A stretch of DNA of 23,586 bases. It comes from Rhodobacter sp. GTDB lineage: Bacteria; Pseudomonadota; Alphaproteobacteria; Rhodobacterales; Rhodobacteraceae. Position 1 is the stretch's first letter; the number at the start of each line of letters is the position of its first letter. The stretch is taken from the NCBI GenBank assembly GCA_003536295.1, contig DPZQ01000074.1:1-23586 (forward strand), given 5' to 3'. Position numbers and translations under genes: made by a program. Below are positions 7,930 to 16,573 of this stretch, piece by piece. Below the pieces are notes generated by a model. It searched no databases, was not told where the DNA came from, and worked only from the letters and a program-made list of their open reading frames with translations.

Positions 7930-9189
7930 ATGCCGCTTCTTGTGATGAAATTCGGAGGCACTTCGGTCGCCGACCTTACGCGGATCAAAAATGCTGCGCA
8001 AAAGGTGAAACGCGAAGTCGAGCGCGGCTATGACGTAATCGTCATTGTGTCAGCCATGTCAGGCAAAACCAATGAACTGGTGGGGTGGGTCGAAGAGACG
8101 TCGCCTTTGTTTGACGCGCGCGAATATGACGCTATTGTCTCATCAGGCGAAAATGTGACGGCGGGGCTGATGGCACTAACGTTGCAAGAAATGGACGTAC
8201 CCGCTCGGTCGTGGCAAGGATGGCAAGTGCCCATCAACACCACCGACACCCATTCGTCCGCGCGCTTCACCTCAATCGAGCGGGCTAATATTGACACAAA
8301 ATTCTCCGAAGGGTTCAAAGTAGCGGTCGTCGCTGGCTTTCAAGGCCTTAGCCCTGAAGGGCGCATTACCACCTTAGGGCGTGGCGGCTCAGATACTACC
8401 GCCGTGGCATTTTCCGCCGCTTTTCAAGCCGAGCGGTGCGATATTTATACCGATGTTGACGGTATTTATACCACCGATCCGCGTATTTCCAAAAAGGCTC
8501 GTAAACTTGATCGGATCGCTTTTGAAGAGATGCTTGAGCTAGCGTCGCTGGGGGCAAAAGTCTTGCAAACCCGTTCGGTCGAATTGGCCATGCGCTTTAA
8601 GGTGCGTTTGCGAGTGTTGTCGTCTTTTGAAGATACAGATGAAAATTCAGGCACTCTGGTGTGCGATGAGGAAGAAATTATGGAATCAAAAGTCGTATCG
8701 GGGGTTGCCTATAGCCGCGACGAAGCAAAATTGACCCTTGTCACAGTAGAAGACCGTCCCGGTATCGCGGCGGCGATTTTTGGTCCTTTGGCCCAAGCTG
8801 GCATCAATGTGGACATGATCGTACAAAATATCTCTGAGCTGCAAGGAGCTGACAAAACCCGCGCTGTCACAGATATGACCTTTTCTTGCCCCACAAGCCA
8901 GGTGGCCCGCGCGCGCAAAGCGTTAGAGGAGGCCGCAGCCCAAGGCCATATTAAATATGACACATTGGTCGAAGATAATGACGTAGCCAAAGTGTCAGTT
9001 GTGGGTATAGGCATGCGTTCACACACGGGGGTTGCAGCTAAGATGTTCTCAGCCTTGTCCGCCGAAAATGTAAATATCAAAGTAATCTCAACATCAGAGA
9101 TAAAAATTTCCGTTTTGATTGATCGGAAATATATGGAACTTGCAGTCCAAGCCCTACATGACGCATTTGAATTGGACAAGGTCAGCTAA
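7930..9189 (+). CDS. lysC: Aspartate kinase
   Basis: Phosphorylates aspartate, the entry step to lysine, threonine, methionine and diaminopimelate. It has 419 residues: an amino-acid kinase domain (1 to about 240) with KFGGTS starting at K7, IVSAMSGKTNELV, SSGENVTAGLMAL and GRGGSDTTAVA, then a regulatory part with two ACT domains (about 265-340 and 345-415), which normally carry lysine/threonine feedback inhibition. The ATG at 7930 has AAAGGAC upstream and the family N-terminus starts there, so the 18-codon extension is rejected. The 140-base gap after purD holds no recognised element. ptsP follows after 22 bases. An internal in-frame start may give a separate regulatory subunit. Confidence 0.97.
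   Translation: MPLLVMKFGGTSVADLTRIKNAAQKVKREVERGYDVIVIVSAMSGKTNELVGWVEETSPLFDAREYDAIVSSGENVTAGLMALTLQEMDVPARSWQGWQVPINTTDTHSSARFTSIERANIDTKFSEGFKVAVVAGFQGLSPEGRITTLGRGGSDTTAVAFSAAFQAERCDIYTDVDGIYTTDPRISKKARKLDRIAFEEMLELASLGAKVLQTRSVELAMRFKVRLRVLSSFEDTDENSGTLVCDEEEIMESKVVSGVAYSRDEAKLTLVTVEDRPGIAAAIFGPLAQAGINVDMIVQNISELQGADKTRAVTDMTFSCPTSQVARARKALEEAAAQGHIKYDTLVEDNDVAKVSVVGIGMRSHTGVAAKMFSALSAENVNIKVISTSEIKISVLIDRKYMELAVQALHDAFELDKVS
8668..8682 (+). promoter_or_regulatory. Possible internal ribosome binding site and start codon in lysC
   Basis: GAGGAAG (8668-8674) lies five bases before an ATG at 8680 that is in frame with lysC (codon 251). Translation from here would give a 169-residue protein made of the two ACT domains, starting MESKVVSGVAYS. 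Alpha2-beta2 aspartokinases (for example in Bacillus and Corynebacterium) make their beta subunit from such an internal start. Use of this site here is inference. Confidence 0.45.
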
Positions 9190-9211
9190 AGCCTGAAGAA
9201 TTGGGGATATG

Positions 9212-11458
9212 ATGCCTGAGCGCAGTGAAAGTGACAGTCGCAAACTTCTGCGTCGGCTAAGAGATTCACTTGCAGTTTCAGGCGAAGGGCAAGATCGGCT
9301 TGACCGCATCACCCACCTGATCGCCGACTCCATGGGAACTGAAGTGTGCTCGATCTATCTTTTTCGTGACCGCGAAACGTTGGAACTTTGTTCGACCCAT
9401 GGGTTGAATAAGGAATCAGTGCACCAAACCAGAATGCGTTTGGGCGAAGGTTTGGTGGGACGCGTGGCGCGCACGGCGCGGGCTGTGAACACGGGCAATG
9501 CCCCTGCCGAAAAAGGCTTTCGCTTCATGCCTGAAACGGGCGAGGAGATCTACTCCAGCTTTTTGGGCGTCCCTATCCAAAGGGTGGGTGAGCGTTTGGG
9601 CGTTTTGGTTGTGCAATCAAAATCAACGCGTCAATATTCCGAAGATGAGGTCTACGCCCTAGAGGTGGTGGCCATGGTGCTGGCAGAAATGACCGAACTT
9701 GGAGTCTTTTTGGGCGAAGGTGACGCATTGTCGGCGCTTCATAAACAGCCCATTTTGTTTCGCGGTGCCATCGGGCAAGAGGGCTCATGCGAGGGTAATG
9801 TTTGGCTGCATGAACCGCGCGTGGTTGTAACCAATCCCGTGGCCGATGATCCGCTTACAGAAATTGACCGTATCAGAGCCGCGGTAGGGGAATTGCGGGT
9901 CTCTGTTGATGATTTACTGACCTCGGAAGGGCTTGATAAAGAACAAAAACAGGTGCTAGAGGCCTACCGCATGTTTGCCCATTCACGTGGCTGGCTGAAG
10001 CGGATGGAAGAAGATATTCAGCGTGGCCTTTCAGCCGAAGCCGCCGTTGAGAAAGAGCAATCCACCGCCCGCGCGCGTATGCAGCAGGTGCCCGACGCCT
10101 ATTTGCGCGAAAGATTGAATGACCTAGACGATCTTTCAAACCGTTTATTGCGTATTCTGACCGGTCAAGGCCGCGACACAGGCGCTGACATGCCCGAAAA
10201 CCCCGTTTTGGTCGCGCGCAACATCGGCCCGGGTGAGCTTTTAGAATACGGCCGCAAATTGCGCGGTGTGGTGTTAGAAGAAGGCTCGGTCGGCAGTCAT
10301 GCGGCGATAGTGGCGAGGGCTTTGGCCATTCCTTTGGTGATCCATGCGCACTCTATCAGCTCTGAGGCGCTAAACGGTGATCACATTTTGGTTGACGGCG
10401 ATCAGGGTATAGCACATTTACGCCCCGATGAAGCCGTGGCCTCAGCCTTTCTTGATAAAATGGCCATGGCCGCACAGGCGCAAGAGCGCTACCACTCATT
10501 ACGCGGCCTGCCCGCACAGTCTCAGTGCGGTGCCACAACTCGATTGATGATGAATGCGGGCCTGATGGCGGATCTTCCCTCCTTGGAGGGATCAGGGGCC
10601 GAAGGGGTTGGATTGTTTCGCACCGAATTACAATTTTTAGTGCGTAACCATATGCCAAAACGCTCAGAGTTGGCGAAACTTTACGCCCGCGTGATTGATG
10701 CCTCGAACGATTTACCAGTAGCCTTTCGCACGCTTGATATCGGGTCAGATAAGGTCTTGCCCTATATGAAACCCCAAGATGAGCCAAACCCCGCGATGGG
10801 GTGGCGCGCTATTAGGGTTGGGCTTGATAAGCCAGGGGTCTTGCGCATGCAGCTGCAAGCACTTTTGCGGGCGGCCAATGGGCGTCCTTTAAATATTATG
10901 TTTCCCTTTATAAGCGAGTTTCGCGAATTTCAGATGGCGCGCTCATATCTTTTGCGCGAAGTGCACCGCGAAGCCTCTCTTGGGCATAAAGTCTCGACTG
11001 ATTTGAAAGTGGGCGCGATGTTAGAGACACCAAGCCTGGCCTATGCGCCCGATGCGTTTTTTGAACTGGCTGATTTTATTTCCATTGGTGGCAATGATCT
11101 AAAGCAGTTTTTCTTTGCGGCAGACCGCGAAAATGAATTGGTGCGAAAACGCTATGACACGCTTGATCTAAGTTTTATACGATTTTTGAAAAATATTGTA
11201 GCGCGTTGTGCCAAAATCAATACCCCGCTTTCTTTTTGCGGCGAGGATGCGGGTCGCCCGACAGAGGCACTGTGTCTTGCTGCGCTGGGGATTAACACAT
11301 TGTCGATGCGCCCCGCCTCAATCGGTCCTATCAAACATTTGCTGCGGCGCGCTAATTTGGAAGATGTGCGAGATATCATCGCATCGGTCGAGGCCTCGCA
11401 AGGTGATACACTGCGCCCGGCTTTAAACGACTATATTGCAAGCCTTCCTAAGGTTTAA
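9212..11458 (+). CDS. ptsP: PEP-protein phosphotransferase of the nitrogen PTS (EI-Ntr)
   Basis: The first kinase of PTS-Ntr: it takes phosphate from phosphoenolpyruvate and passes it to NPr and then EIIA-Ntr, a regulatory rather than sugar-transporting chain. It has 748 residues. The N-terminal GAF domain (about 18-160) includes MGTEVCSIYLFRD. The enzyme I N-domain (about 175-300) follows, then the phosphohistidine domain with GSVGSHAAIVARALAIPLV (H363), then the PEP-binding barrel with GVGLFRTELQFL, FRTLDIGSDK and FCGEDAG (catalytic C676). ATGs at 9209 and 9212 both fit; I prefer 9212 because GGGGA then has better spacing. It follows lysC closely, an arrangement I recognise from related bacteria. 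Its last 11 bases overlap the convergent GNAT gene. The NPr and EIIA-Ntr genes are not in this window. Confidence 0.96.
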   Translation: MPERSESDSRKLLRRLRDSLAVSGEGQDRLDRITHLIADSMGTEVCSIYLFRDRETLELCSTHGLNKESVHQTRMRLGEGLVGRVARTARAVNTGNAPAEKGFRFMPETGEEIYSSFLGVPIQRVGERLGVLVVQSKSTRQYSEDEVYALEVVAMVLAEMTELGVFLGEGDALSALHKQPILFRGAIGQEGSCEGNVWLHEPRVVVTNPVADDPLTEIDRIRAAVGELRVSVDDLLTSEGLDKEQKQVLEAYRMFAHSRGWLKRMEEDIQRGLSAEAAVEKEQSTARARMQQVPDAYLRERLNDLDDLSNRLLRILTGQGRDTGADMPENPVLVARNIGPGELLEYGRKLRGVVLEEGSVGSHAAIVARALAIPLVIHAHSISSEALNGDHILVDGDQGIAHLRPDEAVASAFLDKMAMAAQAQERYHSLRGLPAQSQCGATTRLMMNAGLMADLPSLEGSGAEGVGLFRTELQFLVRNHMPKRSELAKLYARVIDASNDLPVAFRTLDIGSDKVLPYMKPQDEPNPAMGWRAIRVGLDKPGVLRMQLQALLRAANGRPLNIMFPFISEFREFQMARSYLLREVHREASLGHKVSTDLKVGAMLETPSLAYAPDAFFELADFISIGGNDLKQFFFAADRENELVRKRYDTLDLSFIRFLKNIVARCAKINTPLSFCGEDAGRPTEALCLAALGINTLSMRPASIGPIKHLLRRANLEDVRDIIASVEASQGDTLRPALNDYIASLPKV

Positions 11459-11945
11459 GTGTGGGCTTGACTAAGCCTGCCACCCGTTCCCACGCTTTTG
11501 GAACTAATTCATGACCCAAAATGCGATCAGGATTGGTGGGGGCGGGCATTTGCACCGCAGCAAGCTTTTTAAAGCCAAAGCGGCAATAATAGGGCGCATC
11601 GCCCACCAAAAGTACTCGTTTCCACCCCAAAAGCTTAGCATTTGTCAGTGCGAGCAAAATCAAATAACCACCTAAACCTTCCCCTTGGCGGGTTGGGTGC
11701 ACTGCAACGGGACCCAACAACAAACAAGGTGCCTCCCCTACCAGCACCGGCCAAAAGCGGATGGCCGCGGCCAGGGTCGCCCCGGCCCCTTTATCGCGCA
11801 TTACGAAACAAAGCTGTGCTACAGGATCCACACAATCCCGCAACCGGTATGAGGATAAGGCGGTGCGCCCCGGCGCGAAACACAGGTCAAGAAGGGCTTC
11901 CACCTCCCACCAATCGTCTGTTGTTTCTTGTTTTACATCGTACAC
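11448..11945 (-). CDS. GNAT family N-acetyltransferase (YhbS-like)
   Basis: About 165 residues with the GNAT fold. The acetyl-CoA loop is RQGEGLGG after LLLGPVAVHPT (strand beta4), followed by LLVGDAPYYCRFGFKKL, the typical C-terminal strand and Tyr-rich segment of the YhbS/COG3153 group. The substrate is unknown. No ATG is available: a GTG at 11945 (AAGGG eight bases upstream) or a TTG at 11951 are the candidate starts, and I chose GTG on spacing. The stop lies inside ptsP on the opposite strand, an 11-base tail-to-tail overlap. It is divergent from the flavin reductase gene. Confidence 0.85.
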   Translation of the reverse strand: MYDVKQETTDDWWEVEALLDLCFAPGRTALSSYRLRDCVDPVAQLCFVMRDKGAGATLAAAIRFWPVLVGEAPCLLLGPVAVHPTRQGEGLGGYLILLALTNAKLLGWKRVLLVGDAPYYCRFGFKKLAAVQMPAPTNPDRILGHELVPKAWERVAGLVKPTLKP

Positions 11946-12027
11946 TGGCAAAGCCCTTGGGTTAAGACCTTTCTAAATGCCGCGTAACATGGCATGAGGT
12001 CAGGATCAAACCAACAATGAGGCATTG

Positions 12028-12612
12028 ATGTTTTATTCGACAAAATCCGAGCCCAAGCATGGCCTGCCCCACAATCCCTTCAAAGCCATCGTTGCACCCC
12101 GACCTATCGGTTGGATTTCAACTCGCACCAGCACGGGCGACAATCTGGCCCCCTATTCGTTTTTCAACGCTGTTTCTGACGCGCCACCACAGGTAATGTT
12201 TGCGTCCGGCGGAATGAAAGATTCAGCAACGGCGGCAAAAAAAAGTGGGGTCTTTTGCGTAAATTTCGTCACCCAATCCCTGCTGAGCGCCATGAATGCC
12301 AGTTCTGCTGACGTAGGGCAGGCGGTAGATGAATTCACCCTTGCAGGACTTGAAAAAGCCGAATGTGAAACGATCAATTGCCCGCGCGTAGCTTTAGCGC
12401 CCGCAGCAATGGAATGTGAAGTACTGGATGTGATCACCCTAAAGGGTGGCCAAAACTTTATGGTCTTGGGCGAGGTGACAGGCATTCATATTGCCCCTTG
12501 GGCCCTGACCGATGGGCGGTATGATGTTGTAAAAATAGGCATGATCGCGCGACTTGGATATAAAGATTATAGCATGGTGAACGAAATCTTTGAACTTGAG
12601 CGCCCAAGGTGA
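12028..12612 (+). CDS. Flavin reductase-like, FMN-binding split-barrel protein
   Basis: A 194-residue member of the flavin reductase domain family (DIM6/NTAB, COG1853). Visible family segments are IVAPRPIGWIST, NLAPYSFFNAVSDAPP and MFASGG for FMN binding, followed by a C-terminal part with VLGEVTGIHI. Such proteins reduce flavins with NAD(P)H, or bind FMN in oxidoreductases of unknown substrate; the precise role cannot be read here. The start is the ATG at 12028 with GAGG five bases upstream, and an upstream TTG codon is less likely. apt follows after four bases, with its ribosome binding site inside this gene's end, so the two are probably one operon. Confidence 0.88.
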   Translation: MFYSTKSEPKHGLPHNPFKAIVAPRPIGWISTRTSTGDNLAPYSFFNAVSDAPPQVMFASGGMKDSATAAKKSGVFCVNFVTQSLLSAMNASSADVGQAVDEFTLAGLEKAECETINCPRVALAPAAMECEVLDVITLKGGQNFMVLGEVTGIHIAPWALTDGRYDVVKIGMIARLGYKDYSMVNEIFELERPR

Positions 12613-12616
12613 TCTG

Positions 12617-13156
12617 ATGTGTAAAACGAAGAGCGTTAAATCCTATATCCGGACAATCCCCGACTTCCCCCACGCCGGCATTATGTTTCGCGATGTCACC
12701 ACGCTTTTTTCCGATCCCAAAGGCTTTCGCATGGCGATCGATCAATTGCTAGCTCCCTTTGTGGGCATGCGCATTGATCAGGTTGTCGGTCTAGAAGCGC
12801 GCGGGTTTATTTTAGGTGGTGCAGTTGCGCATCAATTGTCTTGCGGCTTTGTGCCCATTCGCAAGAAAGGAAAATTACCTGGCAAGACGATTGAGAAAGC
12901 CTATGCGCTGGAATATGGTACTGCCACCGTCGAAATCCACGACGACGCGCTCAAAGCGGGCGATAAGATCTTGGTAATTGACGATCTTTTGGCCACTGGC
13001 GGCACAGCGCAAGCGGGCATTCACCTGATCGAGTCTTTGGGTGCCGAAGTTGTCGGTTGCGGGTTTGTGATTGACCTGCCCGAACTTGGCGGGCGCAAAC
13101 TGCTTGAGGGAATGGGCATGAAACTTCATTGCCTTTGCGCCTTTGACGGGAAATAA
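12617..13156 (+). CDS. apt: Adenine phosphoribosyltransferase
   Basis: Purine salvage: adenine plus PRPP gives AMP and pyrophosphate. The 179 residues match the family. Signatures are SYIRTIPDFPHAGIMFRDVT at the N-terminus (hood region), VVGLEARGFILGG, the flexible-loop region PIRKKGKLPGKT and the PRPP-binding motif IDDLLATGGTA at 121-131. The start is the ATG at 12617, preceded by AAGGTGA; a nine-codon longer frame overlaps the upstream gene and lacks homology. The 124 bases after its stop, up to the convergent oxidase gene, are AT-rich and show no convincing terminator. Confidence 0.97.
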   Translation: MCKTKSVKSYIRTIPDFPHAGIMFRDVTTLFSDPKGFRMAIDQLLAPFVGMRIDQVVGLEARGFILGGAVAHQLSCGFVPIRKKGKLPGKTIEKAYALEYGTATVEIHDDALKAGDKILVIDDLLATGGTAQAGIHLIESLGAEVVGCGFVIDLPELGGRKLLEGMGMKLHCLCAFDGK

Positions 13157-13280
13157 ACCAAACTTTGTAATCCGCAGTTAATAGAAAACAGTTTATCTAA
13201 AATATTATTGAAACTCTTTGAACAACTACTTGCGTCCTTTTTATTTCAACTAGCCCTTCTTTCAAAAGCGAGGCTGACTT

Positions 13281-14711
13281 TTATGACCGAAGGGGCAAGG
13301 GTGCTAAAATCACGCCCGGGTTCAAAATGCCATTCGGGTCAAGTGCGTTTTTAATGGCACGCATGACCGCCATTTTTGTCGGATCACTATAGCGGGCCAG
13401 ATCATCGACTTTCAAACGTCCAACCCCATGCTCTGCACTGACAGATCCACCCATACTGGCTACTATGTCATGAACTAACCCTTTGATTTGGAGTCGTAAA
13501 TCCTCATATTCCGCGCGGGTTCGCCCTTTGGCGGGAAAAACATTATAATGTAAGTTTCCATCGCCCAAATGGCCAAAACAATTGACCCTAAGGTCCCCCA
13601 AAGCCGCCACAGCAGGCCCAGCCTGCGCTATAAAATCGGCCAGCGCTCCCAAGGGCAAGGAAATGTCATGACTAGAGACAGACCCGACTTTGCGATTGGC
13701 AAGCGGCAGGCTTTCACGCAAGTGCCAAAATTGGCCGCGCTGGGTTGATGAGCTAGCGATCACTCCATCAGTGACCAGACCTTGGCCCTCGGCGCTTTGG
13801 TAAAGGGTTGCCAGCGCCGCCTCGGGGTCTAGGCCTTGAACCAGGTCCAGATCGATGAACACTGTCCATGCGGGGGGCTTGGCAAAAGGTTGGCGCAGGT
13901 CTGGCATTGTTTCGCTTAGAAAGGCAAAACTCATCTGTGAGATAATCTCAAAGGCGGACACCATTCCACCCAGCTGCTCACTGGCCAGCGTATAAAGCGC
14001 CAAGGCCGCCTCAACTGAGGGCACGGCAAACATTGCTGCCCCAACCCTCCCCGCAGCGGGGTAAAGCCGCAACGCAGCCGCGGTGATAATGCCTAGCGTG
14101 CCCTCAGACCCAATAAGAAGGTTTTTCACATCATAGCCACTATTGTCTTTGCGCAACCGCTTGAGCCCGTGATAAATGCTGCCATCGGCCAGCACCGCCT
14201 CAACTCCCAAACAAAGGTCGCGCGCATTACCATAGCGCAGCACCCCCGTCCCACCCGCATTGGCAGCCAAATTCCCCCCAATTTGGCAGGAACCTTGCGA
14301 GGCCAAGGTCAACGGAAATTGCCGCTCCAAGTTTTGGGCCGCATTTTGTACATTGGCCAAGATCATACCTGCTTCGACCACAAGCACATTTTCTTGCCCG
14401 TAGGCAGCGCGCTCGGCCGCCATCTTTTCAAGCGACAGCATCAAAGGCAAAGGGCCGGACTGCAAGCCCTGCCCCATTACAAGCCCAGTACCCCCACCAA
14501 TGGGCACAAGCCCAACCAAGGCGTTGTTGCAGGCCTTCAATATCACCGACACTTCTTGCACGGTGTGTGGGCAGGCAATGGCTGCGGCAATTGCTGCCCC
14601 ACGCCCGCGAGGCTCGGCCAGCTCATGTGGTTTTGGCGCGCGCAGGCGCCCTTGGGGTAGCGCCCCTTCAAGGGCACTTAAAAAGCAGTCATCCGCAGGG
14701 TTTAATGGCAT
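13281..14711 (-). CDS. FAD-linked oxidase, D-2-hydroxyacid dehydrogenase type
   Basis: A 476-residue flavoprotein of the GlcD/D-lactate/D-2-hydroxyglutarate dehydrogenase family, which oxidises D-2-hydroxyacids to 2-oxoacids. The PCMH-type FAD-binding domain spans about 40-220, with IGGGTGLVMGQ (71-81), SCQIGGNLAANAGGTGVLRYG (within 141-161) and GSEGTLGIIT. The C-terminal substrate domain (about 225-470) has NCFGHLGDGNLHYN with H381 and H388 and the pair E427-H428 in SAEHGVGRLK, the usual metal and substrate ligands. The substrate is not determined; D-2-hydroxyglutarate or D-lactate are the main options. The ATG at 14711 has AGGAC upstream. It lies nine bases after the RimJ-like gene and ends the long minus-strand run. 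Confidence 0.9.
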   Translation of the reverse strand: MPLNPADDCFLSALEGALPQGRLRAPKPHELAEPRGRGAAIAAAIACPHTVQEVSVILKACNNALVGLVPIGGGTGLVMGQGLQSGPLPLMLSLEKMAAERAAYGQENVLVVEAGMILANVQNAAQNLERQFPLTLASQGSCQIGGNLAANAGGTGVLRYGNARDLCLGVEAVLADGSIYHGLKRLRKDNSGYDVKNLLIGSEGTLGIITAAALRLYPAAGRVGAAMFAVPSVEAALALYTLASEQLGGMVSAFEIISQMSFAFLSETMPDLRQPFAKPPAWTVFIDLDLVQGLDPEAALATLYQSAEGQGLVTDGVIASSSTQRGQFWHLRESLPLANRKVGSVSSHDISLPLGALADFIAQAGPAVAALGDLRVNCFGHLGDGNLHYNVFPAKGRTRAEYEDLRLQIKGLVHDIVASMGGSVSAEHGVGRLKVDDLARYSDPTKMAVMRAIKNALDPNGILNPGVILAPLPLRS

Positions 14712-14720
14712 GACGTTGTC

Positions 14721-15314
14721 CTATTTTGAAAGGCCGGCATCCGTCTTTCCGCGCCTATCCGAGCGTAAATTGGCATAAAGCACATGGTTGCGCCAGCGTC
14801 CTGCTATTTGCAGATAGCTTTGGGCGACCCCTTCATACTTAAAGCCACATTTTTCCAACAAACCACGCGAGGGGTGGTTTTCAGGCAAGCATGCCGCCTC
14901 GATCCGACTTAAGTCCATAAGGAAAAAAGCGTGATTGACCATGGCATCGATCGCTTCGCGCATATAGCCCATGCGCGCATAGGGAGCACCGATCCAATAG
15001 CCAAGCGCCCCCGATTGCGACGGCCCGCGACGAATATTATCAAGCGTAATGCCTCCCAATAAAGCCCGATCCGAGCGACGCTCAAGAAATAACGGCAGTG
15101 CTGTCCCTTGAGAGAAGGCGCGCGCGGCCCATGTCACCCTATTGGAAAAAGACTTGCGCGAAAAATGTGTGGGTGACCACAAAGGTTCCCACGGCACCAA
15201 AAAGGCTTCGCTGTCTTGGCGCAGTTCAGCCCAGGCGCTAATGTCGCTTGCCACTGGTAGGCGCAGTGACATCCGCTCGGTCTCTACCCTTAGTTTGGCG
15301 CGTAGCCCCAGCAT
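14721..15314 (-). CDS. RimJ/RimL-family N-acetyltransferase
   Basis: A 197-residue GNAT protein of the ribosomal-protein-alanine acetyltransferase type. The typical order is seen: TERMSLRLPVASDISAWAEL at the start, GALGYWIGAPYARMGYMREA carrying the acetyl-CoA loop, then RIEAACLPENHPSRGLLEKC and GFKYEGVAQSYLQIAGRWRN. RimJ acetylates the N-terminus of ribosomal protein S5, but paralogues modify other substrates, so the target is not certain. Its ATG shares one base with the stop of the M16 peptidase gene (TAATG), which points to translational coupling. Confidence 0.88.
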   Translation of the reverse strand: MLGLRAKLRVETERMSLRLPVASDISAWAELRQDSEAFLVPWEPLWSPTHFSRKSFSNRVTWAARAFSQGTALPLFLERRSDRALLGGITLDNIRRGPSQSGALGYWIGAPYARMGYMREAIDAMVNHAFFLMDLSRIEAACLPENHPSRGLLEKCGFKYEGVAQSYLQIAGRWRNHVLYANLRSDRRGKTDAGLSK

Positions 15315-16573
15315 TAAGCGGCCAAGGCCTTGCGCAGGCTCGCCAGATCGGGGGCTTTGCTGATCGGGCCATAAAGCACCATGGCACTGCGGGCCATGTT
15401 CATGTTTGCAGCAAATTCACGGACATCTTGGCATGTAACCGCGTCAATTTTTGCGATTGCCTCGTCCAAACTGGGCACGCGGTCATAAATAGCCAAAAGC
15501 CGCGCCAACCGTTCGGCACGCGATGAGGGGCTTTCAAGACCCATCAAAAGCCCCGCCTTAAGCTGCACACGCGCGCGTTCAACTTCAGCGGAGCTCATAT
15601 CTTGGGGAGCACGTTTTAGCTCTTCAACCGTCAATTGCGCCAATGAGGCTATCTCTTCAGACGAGGTGCCCGCATAGATAGTGATTTGCCCCGTATCTTC
15701 ATAAGCGCCGCTTTGAGCAAAGATCGTGTAGCAAAGCCCATTTTCTTCGCGTACTTTTTGAAACAGGCGCGACGACATACCACCGCCAAGTGCCATGCCA
15801 TAGATCTGGGCGGCGTAAACATCGGGAGCACGATAGCTTGGCGCCTCAAAAGACAGGGTGAAATGCGCCTGCTCCAGTTTTTTAACTTTTCGTTTTTCTC
15901 CGCCCAGAAAATCAGCCCCCATCATTTGAAACGGTTCATGCCGTGGCAGATGGCCGAAAAGTTCGATCGCTTTGGTCATAATTTCGTCGTGATCGACGCC
16001 ACCTGCGGCGGATAAGATCATTTGATTGGGCCCGTAATGTTGGGCAACAAAATTAATCAGATCTTGTTGAGAAAAGGCTCCGACGCGCTCCGCTGGGCCT
16101 AAGATGGTGCGGCCAAACGGTTGATCTGGGTATGAGACCTCTTGCAACCAATCAAAGATAATATCGTCTGGCGTGTCCAACGTTTGACCGATCTCTTGCA
16201 AAATCACGTTGCGCTCGGTTTCTATTTCGCGCGGATCAAAGACAGGGTTCAGCACGATGTCAGAGATCACATCCAGCGCCAGCCCCACATCCGCCGACAA
16301 AACTCGCGCATAATAGGCCGTCATATCCTTTGACGTATAGGCGTTGATATAGCCGCCCACATCTTCGATCGCTTCAGCGATTTGCAGAGGGCTGCGGGTT
16401 TTTGTGCCCTTGAAGGCCATATGTTCCAAGAAATGCGCGATGCCATTTTGCTCGGGGCGTTCATGTCGCCCGCCCGCCTGCACCCAAATTCCAATCGAGG
16501 CCGACATAAGCCCTGGCATATGTTCGGTTACAATACGAAAGCCATTGGGCAACGTGTCAAAGCGCAGGGTCAA
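15314..16573 (-). CDS. M16 family zinc peptidase (processing-peptidase-like)
   Basis: A 419-residue, pitrilysin-superfamily single-subunit peptidase of the PqqL/mitochondrial processing peptidase beta type. The inverted zinc motif HFLEH is at 47-51 and the distal ligand E127 lies 76 residues later in ETERNVILQEI, so the active site is complete. The second M16 domain (about 180-400) contains the R/Y-type segment GGGMSSRLFQKVREENGLCY. It probably degrades or processes peptides; the substrate is unknown. The TTG at 16573 is the start: it overlaps the thrC stop (TTGA) and has AAAGGA at good spacing, and no upstream start exists before the thrC stop. Confidence 0.92.
   Translation of the reverse strand: MTLRFDTLPNGFRIVTEHMPGLMSASIGIWVQAGGRHERPEQNGIAHFLEHMAFKGTKTRSPLQIAEAIEDVGGYINAYTSKDMTAYYARVLSADVGLALDVISDIVLNPVFDPREIETERNVILQEIGQTLDTPDDIIFDWLQEVSYPDQPFGRTILGPAERVGAFSQQDLINFVAQHYGPNQMILSAAGGVDHDEIMTKAIELFGHLPRHEPFQMMGADFLGGEKRKVKKLEQAHFTLSFEAPSYRAPDVYAAQIYGMALGGGMSSRLFQKVREENGLCYTIFAQSGAYEDTGQITIYAGTSSEEIASLAQLTVEELKRAPQDMSSAEVERARVQLKAGLLMGLESPSSRAERLARLLAIYDRVPSLDEAIAKIDAVTCQDVREFAANMNMARSAMVLYGPISKAPDLASLRKALAA

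Noticed and set aside
13157..13280. Terminator between convergent apt and oxidase genes
   Set aside because: The gap is AT-rich, with only very short possible stems (AGCC/GGCT) and no T-run in the right place.
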